DNA of 64,000 bases from Tepidanaerobacteraceae bacterium. Lineage in GTDB: Bacteria > Bacillota > Thermosediminibacteria > Thermosediminibacterales > Tepidanaerobacteraceae. How positions within the stretch are numbered: the stretch's first letter is position 1; each line of letters opens with the position of its first letter. The DNA lies in NCBI GenBank assembly GCA_029982615.1, contig JARRBK010000002.1:23637-87636 (forward strand), in the 5' to 3' direction. Shown one piece after another: positions 7,061 to 15,388 of the stretch. A model generated the notes under the pieces. That model saw nothing but the letters and a program-made list of their open reading frames with translations, ran no database searches and was not told the origin of the DNA. Made by a program: the position numbers and the translations under genes.

Positions 7061-8894
7061 AAAAGCCACCACCCTTCAATCTAACTATACCGCAGGCATG
7101 GCACCGGTCAAATCTGCAATCCGGAGTGGTTATTCCCTTTTTGGATTTTTCGCGTTCCTTTAGCAGAAATGCTCTGTCAATGCCGGCATCGATTATTTCC
7201 CACGGGAACGATTCATCCAATTTTCTTTCCCTGTTTGCATAAAATTCTGGAGATATACCCGCCTCCTTAAAAGCATCCATCCATTTGTCAAAAGAAAAAA
7301 TGTCGTCCCATCCGTCAAACCTGCAACCCTTTTCATGGGCAAGCCTCAATACCTTCCCCAATCTTCTATCTCCTCTTGAAAAAACTGCTTCGAGAAAACT
7401 CAATCTCCCGTCGTGCCAGTTGTAGAAAATGTTTTTTGATTTCAATAACGATTTTAACAGTTGTTGCCGCCTTTTTATCTCTGCAATCGGAATCTGGGGT
7501 TCCCATTGAAAAGGCGTGAACGCTTTCGGTACAAATGTGGATGTGCTCACATTTACTCGTAATCCTCGGGCCGTACCTTTAACGCTCTTGTAAACGTCGA
7601 CCACTTCCATGGCCAGCTTTGCGATGCCTTCAATATCTTCATCGGTCTCCGTGGGAAGGCCAATCATAAAGTACAATTTTACTGAATTCCAGCCACATAA
7701 AAAGGCGTCTCTAACGGAAGACATAAGATCTTCTTCTGTTACTCCTTTGTTTATCACATCTCGCAACCTTTGCGTACCTGCTTCCGGTGCGAAGGTTAGA
7801 CCAGTTTTCTTTATTTCCTGAACCTTCTCTGCAAGTTGAAGAGAAAAAGCATCAATTCTGAGAGAGGGCAGCGAAAGACCTACATGGCAGTCTCGGAATT
7901 CATCGGTTAAGATTTCGGTAAGCTCTCTCAATGAGGAATAGTCGCTAGTACTCAATGATGCAAGGGAAACTTCCCCGTAACCGGTCTGCTCAACTATGTC
8001 TTTTGCGAGTTTAGCCAGCCGCCCTACAGATTTTTCCCTAACAGGCCTGTAAATCATACCCGCCTGACAAAACCGGCATCCGCGGGTGCAACCCCTGAAA
8101 ATCTCCAGCATAGCTCTATCATGTATAATATTCAAATAGGGAACAATAAATTTTGTAGGGTAATATATTTCTTCTAGATTTCTTATAACCCGTTTCCGAA
8201 CTTTATCAGGAATGCCACTTTTACGAGGTAAAATCTTATCTATGGTCCCATCATCATTATATGATACATCATACAATGATGGCACATAAACTCCGGGAAT
8301 GCGTGCAACCTGCTCAAGGAATTTTTCGCGCTTTTTTCCGTTTTCTTTTAAATTTTTGTAAAGGTCAACAATCTCTAATATGACCTCTTCAGCCTCTCCT
8401 ATAACAAAAAAATCTATAAAATCAGCTAGAGGTTCGGGATTATATGCGCATGGACCGCCTGCAATAATAAAAGGATGCCCATCACACCTGTCTTTTGATA
8501 AAATCGGGATACCCGAAAGCTCAAGCATATTTATTATATTCGTGTAACTCATTTCGTATTGAAGGGTAAAGCCCAAAAAATCGAATTCTTTTAAAGGAGT
8601 CCTGCTTTCAAGGCTGAAAAGCGGTATCCTATTTTGCCGCATGAGTTTTTCAAAATCTACCCATGGCGCAAAAACCCTCTCTGCATATACGTCTTCTTGC
8701 TCGTTGAGCAGGTGGTACAATATTTTGATGCCAAGATGTGACATTCCTACTTCGTAGACGTCTGGAAATGCCAGTGCAATATGAACTTTCATCCTCTCTA
8801 CCGGTTTATGGATGCTGTTGTATTCATTTCCTATATATCGGGTTGGTTTTGATACCTTCAACAAATTTTCTTCCAGCCATTGGTTTATTTCCAA
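7029..8894 (-). CDS. TIGR03960 family B12-binding/radical SAM protein
   Basis: This 621-aa protein has a B12-binding-like N-terminal region (HIALAFPDVYEVGMSHLG) and a radical SAM core with the [4Fe-4S] motif CTRGCRFC. It carries out an unknown radical-based reaction, probably RNA or protein modification, given its fixed position next to rng. The track starts at TTG 8909, but that codon lies inside GGGAGG. TTG at 8894 has ideal spacing and was chosen. It overlaps the DUF2344 gene, which suggests a fixed complex. Confidence 0.9.
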   Translation of the reverse strand: MEINQWLEENLLKVSKPTRYIGNEYNSIHKPVERMKVHIALAFPDVYEVGMSHLGIKILYHLLNEQEDVYAERVFAPWVDFEKLMRQNRIPLFSLESRTPLKEFDFLGFTLQYEMSYTNIINMLELSGIPILSKDRCDGHPFIIAGGPCAYNPEPLADFIDFFVIGEAEEVILEIVDLYKNLKENGKKREKFLEQVARIPGVYVPSLYDVSYNDDGTIDKILPRKSGIPDKVRKRVIRNLEEIYYPTKFIVPYLNIIHDRAMLEIFRGCTRGCRFCQAGMIYRPVREKSVGRLAKLAKDIVEQTGYGEVSLASLSTSDYSSLRELTEILTDEFRDCHVGLSLPSLRIDAFSLQLAEKVQEIKKTGLTFAPEAGTQRLRDVINKGVTEEDLMSSVRDAFLCGWNSVKLYFMIGLPTETDEDIEGIAKLAMEVVDVYKSVKGTARGLRVNVSTSTFVPKAFTPFQWEPQIPIAEIKRRQQLLKSLLKSKNIFYNWHDGRLSFLEAVFSRGDRRLGKVLRLAHEKGCRFDGWDDIFSFDKWMDAFKEAGISPEFYANRERKLDESFPWEIIDAGIDRAFLLKEREKSKKGITTPDCRFDRCHACGIVRLKGGGFCEAQNKIRKG

Positions 8895-8946
8895 AGTAAT
8901 GCCTCCCAAAAAAAGTTTAGTACTTATTAATATTATGTGTTATTTA

Positions 8947-9816
8947 TTATATCAGGTCCCTTAACCTTATGTCCAATCCTTCCTGTACAATTTTGTCAAA
9001 TATTTCCGTTTCTGTCAAATGGTTTTTTATTTTCATATTACGATCTAGCAGGCAAACAATATAGTACTTATGCGGATCAAATTTATAAAGCAACTGCTTT
9101 GCCGTAGCACTTTCCACGGCCACAAGCAATTCTAGGGGTAAAAAACCTTTTTTGAACAGCATTTCTTTTTTTCGGGCGATGTTTTTTAAAAAAGCCAGAG
9201 GAGCTTCTTTTTCTTCTTTAAAGGCATAACTCCAGAGAAAAAAGCCTGCAATAACAAAGTTAAAAAAAAATCTGCCTTTAGACAAACCGACTGCAGCAAA
9301 AAGAAACATCACCAGCGCCAGAATTTTAGTTATTTTAGCAGCAATCCTTATTGCAGAAATATAATTCATATACTGTCTGAGCCATAAAACAAAAACCCTT
9401 CCGCCATCTAAAGGAAGGGCTGGCAGCATGTTAAAAAAGCCTATTATCAATTGATAGTGGATAAAATTTTTCACCGTTCTTAATATTGTTTCGCCCTGAT
9501 TCAATAAAAAATATGACAAGACAATCGATACAGCAAAATTAACCATGGGGCCCGCCAACACAGTGAGCATTTCTGCCTCTGGTGTTGCCTCATCTAAGTT
9601 GACTATTTTTATTCTCCCCCCAAAGGGTAATATCTCTATTCTATCCACCCTGAGCCCCAAGGATTGCGCCGCTGCTATATGCCCTATTTCATGGAACCCT
9701 AAGGCCATTATGGCAGCAATCAATTCGTACCATAATCCGGCCATTAGAGAGATTAAAATCAGCAATATAAAAAAAAAGTCAATCTTTACTTCCATTTCCA
9801 TAATTTTAACAGTCAT
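8947..9816 (-). CDS. spoIVFB: Site-2 metalloprotease SpoIVFB (M50)
   Basis: SpoIVFB is the intramembrane zinc protease that removes the pro-sequence of sigma-K in the mother cell. The protein is multi-pass, with the zinc motif HEIGH in a membrane segment and the third ligand region LPALPLDGGRV further on. The C-terminal part is soluble and may form a CBS-like domain. ATG 9816 was chosen because AAGGTG lies 6 nt before it; the track's GTG 9825 sits inside that site. It follows spoIVFA by 15 bp. Homologues in non-sigma-K contexts may cleave other substrates, so the exact substrate is inferred. Confidence 0.9.
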   Translation of the reverse strand: MTVKIMEMEVKIDFFFILLILISLMAGLWYELIAAIMALGFHEIGHIAAAQSLGLRVDRIEILPFGGRIKIVNLDEATPEAEMLTVLAGPMVNFAVSIVLSYFLLNQGETILRTVKNFIHYQLIIGFFNMLPALPLDGGRVFVLWLRQYMNYISAIRIAAKITKILALVMFLFAAVGLSKGRFFFNFVIAGFFLWSYAFKEEKEAPLAFLKNIARKKEMLFKKGFLPLELLVAVESATAKQLLYKFDPHKYYIVCLLDRNMKIKNHLTETEIFDKIVQEGLDIRLRDLI

Positions 9817-9831
9817 ATTCTTCACCTTAAA

Positions 9832-10476
9832 TCAAGGTATTTTTAGCCAATTTTCCGGGTCCTGATGAATGCCGTTTTTCAATACTTCAAAATGCAAATG
9901 GGGGGACTCTACCAGGCCCGTTTTCCCCACTGTCCCGATTATGTGCCCTTGTCTTATCTGTTCCTTCTGTTTCACGTATATATCTCTCAAATGACCATAT
10001 ACCGTTGTTAAATTGCCATTATGATTGATTTTTACAATACGGCCCAATTCCGAATCTTCCCCAATATATATCACCACTCCGTCAAGCACTGCTTTTACCG
10101 GAGTGCCTTCTTTTTGAGCTATATCAATGCCGTTGTGCATCTTTTCAACCTTTAAAATGGGATGCAACCTGTTGCCATATTTAGAAGTCACCTCACCGGA
10201 CACTGGCAAAATCATTGATGTGGAATTCATTTGTTCAAAAGCAGGAATGCTTTCCTTTAATTTTGAAATACCTTTGAGTGTTTCTGCCAGATCGCTGAAA
10301 TCGTATTTGTACTCAAAAACATAATAGTTAACCTTTAAAAGTGCTGACTTCGTAAAAGGGGTATCTACTTTTTTGAACAAAAGGACTATGATAAGTATTA
10401 ATATGCTTATCACCATTTTTTTCAAATCTATCCAACTTGTTGTTTTTGAATTTTGTTCATAATAATTGTAATACAA
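9832..10476 (-). CDS. spoIVFA: M23 peptidase-like SpoIVFA
   Basis: SpoIVFA holds SpoIVFB inactive in the outer forespore membrane until SpoIVB cuts it. The 214-aa protein has an N-terminal transmembrane helix (VISILILIIVLLF) and a C-terminal LytM/M23 domain. The metal-ligand motifs look intact: HNGID, YGHL and HLHFEV. Classical Bacillus SpoIVFA is degenerate at these sites, so real endopeptidase activity is possible. TTG 10476 is preferred over GTG 10485 because GAGGG lies directly against the latter. It lies directly upstream of spoIVFB. Confidence 0.85.
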   Translation of the reverse strand: MYYNYYEQNSKTTSWIDLKKMVISILILIIVLLFKKVDTPFTKSALLKVNYYVFEYKYDFSDLAETLKGISKLKESIPAFEQMNSTSMILPVSGEVTSKYGNRLHPILKVEKMHNGIDIAQKEGTPVKAVLDGVVIYIGEDSELGRIVKINHNGNLTTVYGHLRDIYVKQKEQIRQGHIIGTVGKTGLVESPHLHFEVLKNGIHQDPENWLKIP

Positions 10477-10551
10477 CTTAAACACCCTCGATTCTATTGG
10501 TACTATAAATCTATTTATATATATCTATTTTATTGAAAGCTCGTTTATTAC

Positions 10552-10577
10552 AAAAAAAAATGCTCTTTAAAGAGCAT
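10552..10577 (-). terminator. Intrinsic terminator after rodA
   Basis: The perfect palindrome ATGCTCTTTAAAGAGCAT is followed on the minus strand by a run of eight or more T residues. It lies just after the rodA stop codon and suggests that spoIVFA-spoIVFB has its own, sporulation-timed promoter. Confidence 0.85.
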
Positions 10578-10579
10578 CC

Positions 10580-11677
10580 CTAAAAAAGTATTTTTTGTCG
10601 CCTCATGCCCACGTTTAGCACAATACCCACCGATATCATATTCATTAAAAAAGAGCTCCCTCCATAACTCATAAAAGGTAGCGGTATCCCTGTTACTGGC
10701 ATTATGCCTAATGTCATGCCAATATTTACTAGTATCTGGAAAGTCCACATCGTTGCTATACCCACCACCATATAGGTTCCAAGCAAATCCCTAGCTTTAA
10801 GGGCAATCTGAATGGTTCGGTACAATAACAAAAAAAACAAAATCAGGAGCAACATTCCGCCTATAAATCCAAGTTCTTCCCCGAGCACAGCAAATATAAA
10901 ATCGGTATGCTGCTCCGGAATGAAATCCAGCTGGTTCTGCGTTCCGTGAAACAAACCTTTTCCCAATAGTCTTCCCGAGCCTATGGCAATCTTCGATTGA
11001 ATCACATGATAACCTGCCCCCAGAGGATCAAGGTTGGGGTTTAGAAAGACAATTATCCTTTTTTTCTGATAAGGCTTCAAAAAACGCCATACCAGCGGTA
11101 AACACAATATTCCGCTTCCTATTATGGCGCCAAAAAGCTTATAACTTATGCCCGCCACAAAGATCATTCCAAAAAGTATTGCCAGCAAGACCAAAGAAGT
11201 GCCAAGATCCGGCTGCTTCATTATAAGAATCAAAGGCAAACCTACATGTAAAAAAGCCAATGCTACATCCTTTATGTCGTTTAGAACTTTTTTCCTTTCC
11301 AGATACTTCGCCAGAGTTATAACTACGGCCAGTTTTGCAAATTCCGACGGTTGTAAACCGAATGAGCCTATCGGAATCCATCTTTGGGCCCCCATGCTTT
11401 CCCTGCCAATTATCATTACGGCTATCAACATGCACAAGTTTACGGCATAAATTACATTTGACCAATAGGCTATTGTATGGTAATCAATGGACATTATAAA
11501 AAACATGGCCAAAAGGCCAATACAAAACCACAAAAATTGCATTTTTGCATAATGAAAACTGCCGCCAGGAGAGGTGGCGTGAGTGGCGCTGCTAATTATC
11601 AATATGCTGAGTGTTGTTATTAACAGGATCAATATCAATATTGGATAATCGATATACTTCAATAATTTGCGGTTCAT
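10580..11677 (-). CDS. rodA: Peptidoglycan glycosyltransferase RodA
   Basis: RodA is the SEDS-family glycosyltransferase that polymerises glycan strands for lateral wall growth, working with PBP2. The 365-aa protein has about ten transmembrane segments and SEDS signatures such as FIPEQHTDFIFAVLGEELGF and MPVTGIPLPFMSYGG. ATG 11677 is preferred over the track start because GGGAGG lies 8 nt before it and the preceding codons are not conserved in style. It sits in the same block as mreBCD and mrdA, consistent with an elongasome role rather than division (FtsW) or sporulation (SpoVE). Confidence 0.93.
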   Translation of the reverse strand: MNRKLLKYIDYPILILILLITTLSILIISSATHATSPGGSFHYAKMQFLWFCIGLLAMFFIMSIDYHTIAYWSNVIYAVNLCMLIAVMIIGRESMGAQRWIPIGSFGLQPSEFAKLAVVITLAKYLERKKVLNDIKDVALAFLHVGLPLILIMKQPDLGTSLVLLAILFGMIFVAGISYKLFGAIIGSGILCLPLVWRFLKPYQKKRIIVFLNPNLDPLGAGYHVIQSKIAIGSGRLLGKGLFHGTQNQLDFIPEQHTDFIFAVLGEELGFIGGMLLLILFFLLLYRTIQIALKARDLLGTYMVVGIATMWTFQILVNIGMTLGIMPVTGIPLPFMSYGGSSFLMNMISVGIVLNVGMRRQKILF

Positions 11678-11750
11678 ATATAATCCTCCCGAATACTCGA
11701 TGACCATTATATCATAAAATAACAGCAATCATAAGAATTCATTTTCTCTT

Positions 11751-13517
11751 TTAGGAAGGTATATTTTCCCAGTACACATCAATTTCATCGCCGTCTTTTA
11801 CAGGGCTTGCAAAACCGGCCTCGCATCCGTTTATTTTCATAACAATTTTACCAGACATGCTTTCAGGTTTAAAATCAATGATGTTAAAAATTTCACTTAA
11901 AATAATATCTTTTGGCTTTATGGTTATCGAGGCATTGTCAATTATGTCTTCTTCGGGAGAAGCAGACTTACCATTCATGATTATATCCGGATATAAGTCA
12001 AAATCCCGCCCGTTGATTTTAATTTTCATTTTATATTCATCGGAAATATAATCTGCTATTTTTGCCTTCCCGGGTTCTCCATCAACTGCTGGCTCAAATG
12101 TAATTATATCGCCATCGGAGATAATGGTGTCAAGCTCAGCCTTTTTACCGTTGACAATTATTTTTGCAGGTTTTGCCATTTTCCCCTTAACAACTTTTAT
12201 CTGGCCATTAATCTTAAATGTCAATGCCATACCCGGCAAGCCATAAACTGATGACGGAGCAATTCCTGCATGAAGCAGTGCCTTCAGCACTGTAGGCCTG
12301 TCCTGCCCAAGAAGATTCACCGTAACATCATTTACTTTTACATTAATAAAAGAAAGGGTGGTCCCTTCCAACGCGTTTACAGCAATCCCCAGCGGAGTCA
12401 CTGCAAACGGCCCCGAAAGTTCTTCTTCCCCCCTTATAAAAGTAATACTCTCCCTGGTTCTTATACCCACCCGTTCTTTCGGAAGGTCCAATTGAGACGC
12501 GATGCTTTCCATAAGGCCGGGCAACAAGCTGCCGCCCCCGACACATATCACCGCTGCCGGGGCTTTACCGTTTAAACTCATTATCTTGCGAGCAATTTCA
12601 GAAGACAGCTGATATATTGATGTTTTTATCGCATCAAGAATATCTTTTGCCCAAAGCTCATGGTTCTGACCTAAAATGTCCATAAAATTTACTGTTTTCA
12701 TAGTCTGGAGCTCTCGCTTTACCCGCTCACCCTCAGTAAAATCGAGAAGATACGTTTCACAAATCTTTTCGGTTATCTCATCACCGGCAAGAGGAACCAT
12801 ACCATAAGCAAAAATGCTTCCTTCTTTTGATATGGCAATGTCTGAGGTTCCCGCGCCGATATCCACCAAGGCTATATTGAGTTTCTTCATTCCGGGGAGG
12901 ATGACCACCGATCCAGCTGCTATCGGTTCCAGCGTTATGCTGTAAAGTTCAAGGTCACATCTTTTCAGGACAGTAAGCAAGCTTTCCACTACAGCCCTTG
13001 GAAGGAATGTGGCCACAATTTTCACTGAAATCGATCTTCCCTTTTGGCCTATAAGATTATCCAGCTCTTCATCTTCCAGATACCATTTTATAACGCTATA
13101 CCCTACACAATGATAATCCGAAAAAGATTCTGAAGGATTTCTTCCAGACAGTGATTTTATGGCATTGGTCAGAGCGTCGGCTTTCAATCTGTCAATATCC
13201 TGCCGGGTAATTTCCACAAAAGGCGATGTGTTTTTAACCGCCACTGCTTCTACAGTATAGAGAGCTCTGCCCGCAGCGGCTACAGCAGCTTTTTCCAGCT
13301 TTTTGCCTAATTTCTTCTCGAGAGTGCCCTTTATTGCCCTGACACTTTCTGCCACAGCCTCTATATCATGTATTTGCCCGTCATACATAGCCCTGCCTTT
13401 GTGTTCCAGGACATCATGTGCAATAACTTCATAGCCATTTTCATTTTTTCTAACCACCAAGCCCACTACTGTCCTGGTCCCAATATCCAGGGCGAATACC
13501 TCCTGTCCCGCCTTCAC
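11751..13517 (-). CDS. FtsA-like actin-fold protein with C-terminal beta-grasp-like repeats
   Basis: The N-terminal ~370 residues have the FtsA/PilM actin-like ATPase fold, with phosphate motifs DIGTRTVVGLVV and ALVDIGAGTSDIAI, an SHS2-like insertion, and an adenosine motif near VGGGSLLPGLMESIA. The C-terminal ~200 residues hold three similar blocks (VNGKKAELDTIISDGDIITF, MNGKSASPEEDIIDNASIT, INGCEAGFASPVKDGDEIDV) that look like ThiS/MoaD-type beta-grasp units. At 588 aa it is much longer than FtsA, which is about 420 aa. It lies between minE and rodA, so a scaffold role in division or elongation is plausible. The exact function is unknown. The start is GTG with GGAGGA upstream. Confidence 0.82.
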   Translation of the reverse strand: MKAGQEVFALDIGTRTVVGLVVRKNENGYEVIAHDVLEHKGRAMYDGQIHDIEAVAESVRAIKGTLEKKLGKKLEKAAVAAAGRALYTVEAVAVKNTSPFVEITRQDIDRLKADALTNAIKSLSGRNPSESFSDYHCVGYSVIKWYLEDEELDNLIGQKGRSISVKIVATFLPRAVVESLLTVLKRCDLELYSITLEPIAAGSVVILPGMKKLNIALVDIGAGTSDIAISKEGSIFAYGMVPLAGDEITEKICETYLLDFTEGERVKRELQTMKTVNFMDILGQNHELWAKDILDAIKTSIYQLSSEIARKIMSLNGKAPAAVICVGGGSLLPGLMESIASQLDLPKERVGIRTRESITFIRGEEELSGPFAVTPLGIAVNALEGTTLSFINVKVNDVTVNLLGQDRPTVLKALLHAGIAPSSVYGLPGMALTFKINGQIKVVKGKMAKPAKIIVNGKKAELDTIISDGDIITFEPAVDGEPGKAKIADYISDEYKMKIKINGRDFDLYPDIIMNGKSASPEEDIIDNASITIKPKDIILSEIFNIIDFKPESMSGKIVMKINGCEAGFASPVKDGDEIDVYWENIPS

Positions 13518-13533
13518 GAAAAAATATCCTCCT

Positions 13534-13815
13534 TCAAATTTTAGCCAGGTGTTTCATCTTTCTTATAGGTATATTTGCTACCAAGGCTGGCACAGTTATT
13601 TCTTCATCTTTCTTCATTCGCGTGAGTTTAATTTCCATCCCGTCTTCTTCTATTTCCATGTAATCTGAAATAATGTTTATCAATTGGCTTTTGATCATTT
13701 CAAGAAATTTTGGCGAAACATTTGCTCTGTCGTGGACAAGTATCAAGCGCAGTCTTTCTTTAGCAATATCCTTACTGGAAACGTCTTCTCTGCCAAAAAT
13801 CTTCAAAAAGTCCAT
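13534..13815 (-). CDS. minE: Cell division topological specificity factor MinE
   Basis: MinE stimulates MinD ATPase and drives pole-to-pole oscillation of MinCD. The 93-aa protein matches the family in length and has the N-terminal membrane/MinD-binding segment (SKDIAKERLRLILVHDRA) and the C-terminal dimerisation domain. Its start overlaps the end of minD by 13 bp, showing translational coupling. Its presence means this Clostridium-type organism uses an E. coli-like MinE oscillator rather than DivIVA/MinJ alone. Confidence 0.95.
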   Translation of the reverse strand: MDFLKIFGREDVSSKDIAKERLRLILVHDRANVSPKFLEMIKSQLINIISDYMEIEEDGMEIKLTRMKKDEEITVPALVANIPIRKMKHLAKI

Positions 13816-14642
13816 TTAGCCCCATCCCCCTTTGCTGTACGGTTTTTTAATCCGAACAACATGCGAAGTTTATCCATAAAGGTCGGCTCAACCTCTTCCA
13901 AAGTCATCAAGGGAACTTCTTCTCCTTCGATGCGCCGAGTAATATTCCTGTAAGCCTGCCCCGCCCTCGATGATTCGTCGGCCACAGCAGGCTCCCCGCG
14001 ATTGGTGGACACAACTATCTTCTCATCTTCAGGAACTACCCCCAGCAATTCTATTGCAAGAATATCTATCATATCGTCTATGCTCATCATGTCCCCGCGT
14101 TTTACCATATCTGGCCTTATTCTGTTTATCAAAAGTTTGGGTTCTTCAAAACCCGACGCTTCCAACAAACCAACTATTCTGTCCGCATCCCTTACGGCAG
14201 ACACCTCTGGCGTCGTAACAATAATTGCTTTATCAGCTCCAGCTATAGCGTTTTTGAACCCCTGCTCTATTCCGGCAGGGCAGTCTATCAGCACATAATC
14301 AAACTCCTTGCGCAGTTCATCGCACAGCTTTTCCATTTGCTCAGGAGTTACAGCAGTTTTATCCTTGGTTTGAGCTGCAGGTAATAGATAAAGGTTTTCA
14401 AACCGCTTGTCCCTTATTAGCGCCTGCTTTAATCTACACAAACCATGGGTTACATCCACCAGATCATACACAATCCTGTTTTCCAATCCCATAACTACAT
14501 CTAGGTTTCTCAGGCCGATATCTGCATCCACCATAACAACCTTCCTTTGCTTGTACAGAGCAAGGCCTGTTCCTATGTTTGCGGTTGTAGTTGTTTTCCC
14601 AACGCCTCCCTTCCCCGAAGTAATTACCAATACTTGACTCAT
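13803..14642 (-). CDS. minD: Septum site-determining ATPase MinD
   Basis: MinD is a membrane-associated ParA-type ATPase that recruits MinC and responds to MinE. The deviant Walker A motif is GKGGVGKTTTTANIG, with the signature lysine. The C-terminal membrane-targeting helix can be seen as TFMDKLRMLFGLKN. A polar tail of about 12 residues extends past that helix, slightly longer than usual. The 279-aa length is standard. It overlaps minC at its start and minE at its end. Confidence 0.96.
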   Translation of the reverse strand: MSQVLVITSGKGGVGKTTTTANIGTGLALYKQRKVVMVDADIGLRNLDVVMGLENRIVYDLVDVTHGLCRLKQALIRDKRFENLYLLPAAQTKDKTAVTPEQMEKLCDELRKEFDYVLIDCPAGIEQGFKNAIAGADKAIIVTTPEVSAVRDADRIVGLLEASGFEEPKLLINRIRPDMVKRGDMMSIDDMIDILAIELLGVVPEDEKIVVSTNRGEPAVADESSRAGQAYRNITRRIEGEEVPLMTLEEVEPTFMDKLRMLFGLKNRTAKGDGAKWTF

Positions 14643-15286
14643 TTGATCCCCTCCTGTTTTCGTTTTATGCTATTAAAATTTAATTGATAGTATGGCTCTA
14701 TTACAATGGTTTTATCTTTCAAACGCGCGACTTCCGGGAATCGCGGCACCTCCTGTTTTTCCTCAGGAGGTCTGGATATAACACCTGCAATGCGCAGTTG
14801 AGTCGGTTGAAGCCGAAAGGCTGCTACAATTGCAGAAATATCGCCATCTGCCCCCGCATGTGCCATGCCTCTCAATACTCCCATAACCAAAATATCTCCA
14901 CACGCTACAACCTCACTTCCCGGATTAACATCTCCCAGAATGACAACAGTCCCTTTGTAAGATATTTTCTGGCCTGACCTTATAGTCCTTTTTAAAAGTA
15001 ATATAGGGCTACGGTATTGTTCCGGAAATATGTAGCTTCTTGGATATGGCTGTTTTTTCAGGCTCATATTATAATTCTTCAGAAGCTGTTCAAGCTTCAT
15101 ATACTCTTCGTCGCTCAAAAAACCATTTTTTACCTTCACTCGCGCTGTTCCCCCAGCAAAAAAATCCTTACCGCTCTCCAGTTTTTCATATATGAAATTT
15201 TTTACCCTTTCAAAATCACCATATCTTTCAATTATTATAGTAATACCGTCCCGCGTGCCTTTTATAACAACCGGGTCTAGAGCCAT
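14639..15286 (-). CDS. minC: Septum formation inhibitor MinC
   Basis: MinC blocks FtsZ ring assembly away from midcell. This 215-aa protein has a variable N-terminal FtsZ-inhibiting domain and the conserved C-terminal beta-helix domain (RTIRSGQKISYKGTVVILGD; GSEVVACGDILVMGVLRGMA) that binds MinD and dimerises. ATG 15286 is preferred over the track start because GGAGGG lies 7 nt before it. The stop overlaps the minD start by 4 bp, giving a minC-minD-minE operon. Confidence 0.94.
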   Translation of the reverse strand: MALDPVVIKGTRDGITIIIERYGDFERVKNFIYEKLESGKDFFAGGTARVKVKNGFLSDEEYMKLEQLLKNYNMSLKKQPYPRSYIFPEQYRSPILLLKRTIRSGQKISYKGTVVILGDVNPGSEVVACGDILVMGVLRGMAHAGADGDISAIVAAFRLQPTQLRIAGVISRPPEEKQEVPRFPEVARLKDKTIVIEPYYQLNFNSIKRKQEGIK

Positions 15287-15356
15287 AACGCTTCCCTCCA
15301 ACGCTTACATACCATAATTATTCTTCAAAAAATAGGTAAATCCTTCTTTTTATACG

Positions 15357-15385
15357 AAAAAAACCAGAATCTGTAAAGATCCCGG
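15357..15385 (-). terminator. Intrinsic terminator after mrdA
   Basis: On the minus strand CCGGGATC pairs with GATTCTGG with two G-U pairs and is followed by a run of seven T residues. It lies directly after the mrdA stop codon and before minC, so minCDE probably also has its own promoter. Confidence 0.7.
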
Positions 15386-15388
15386 CTT

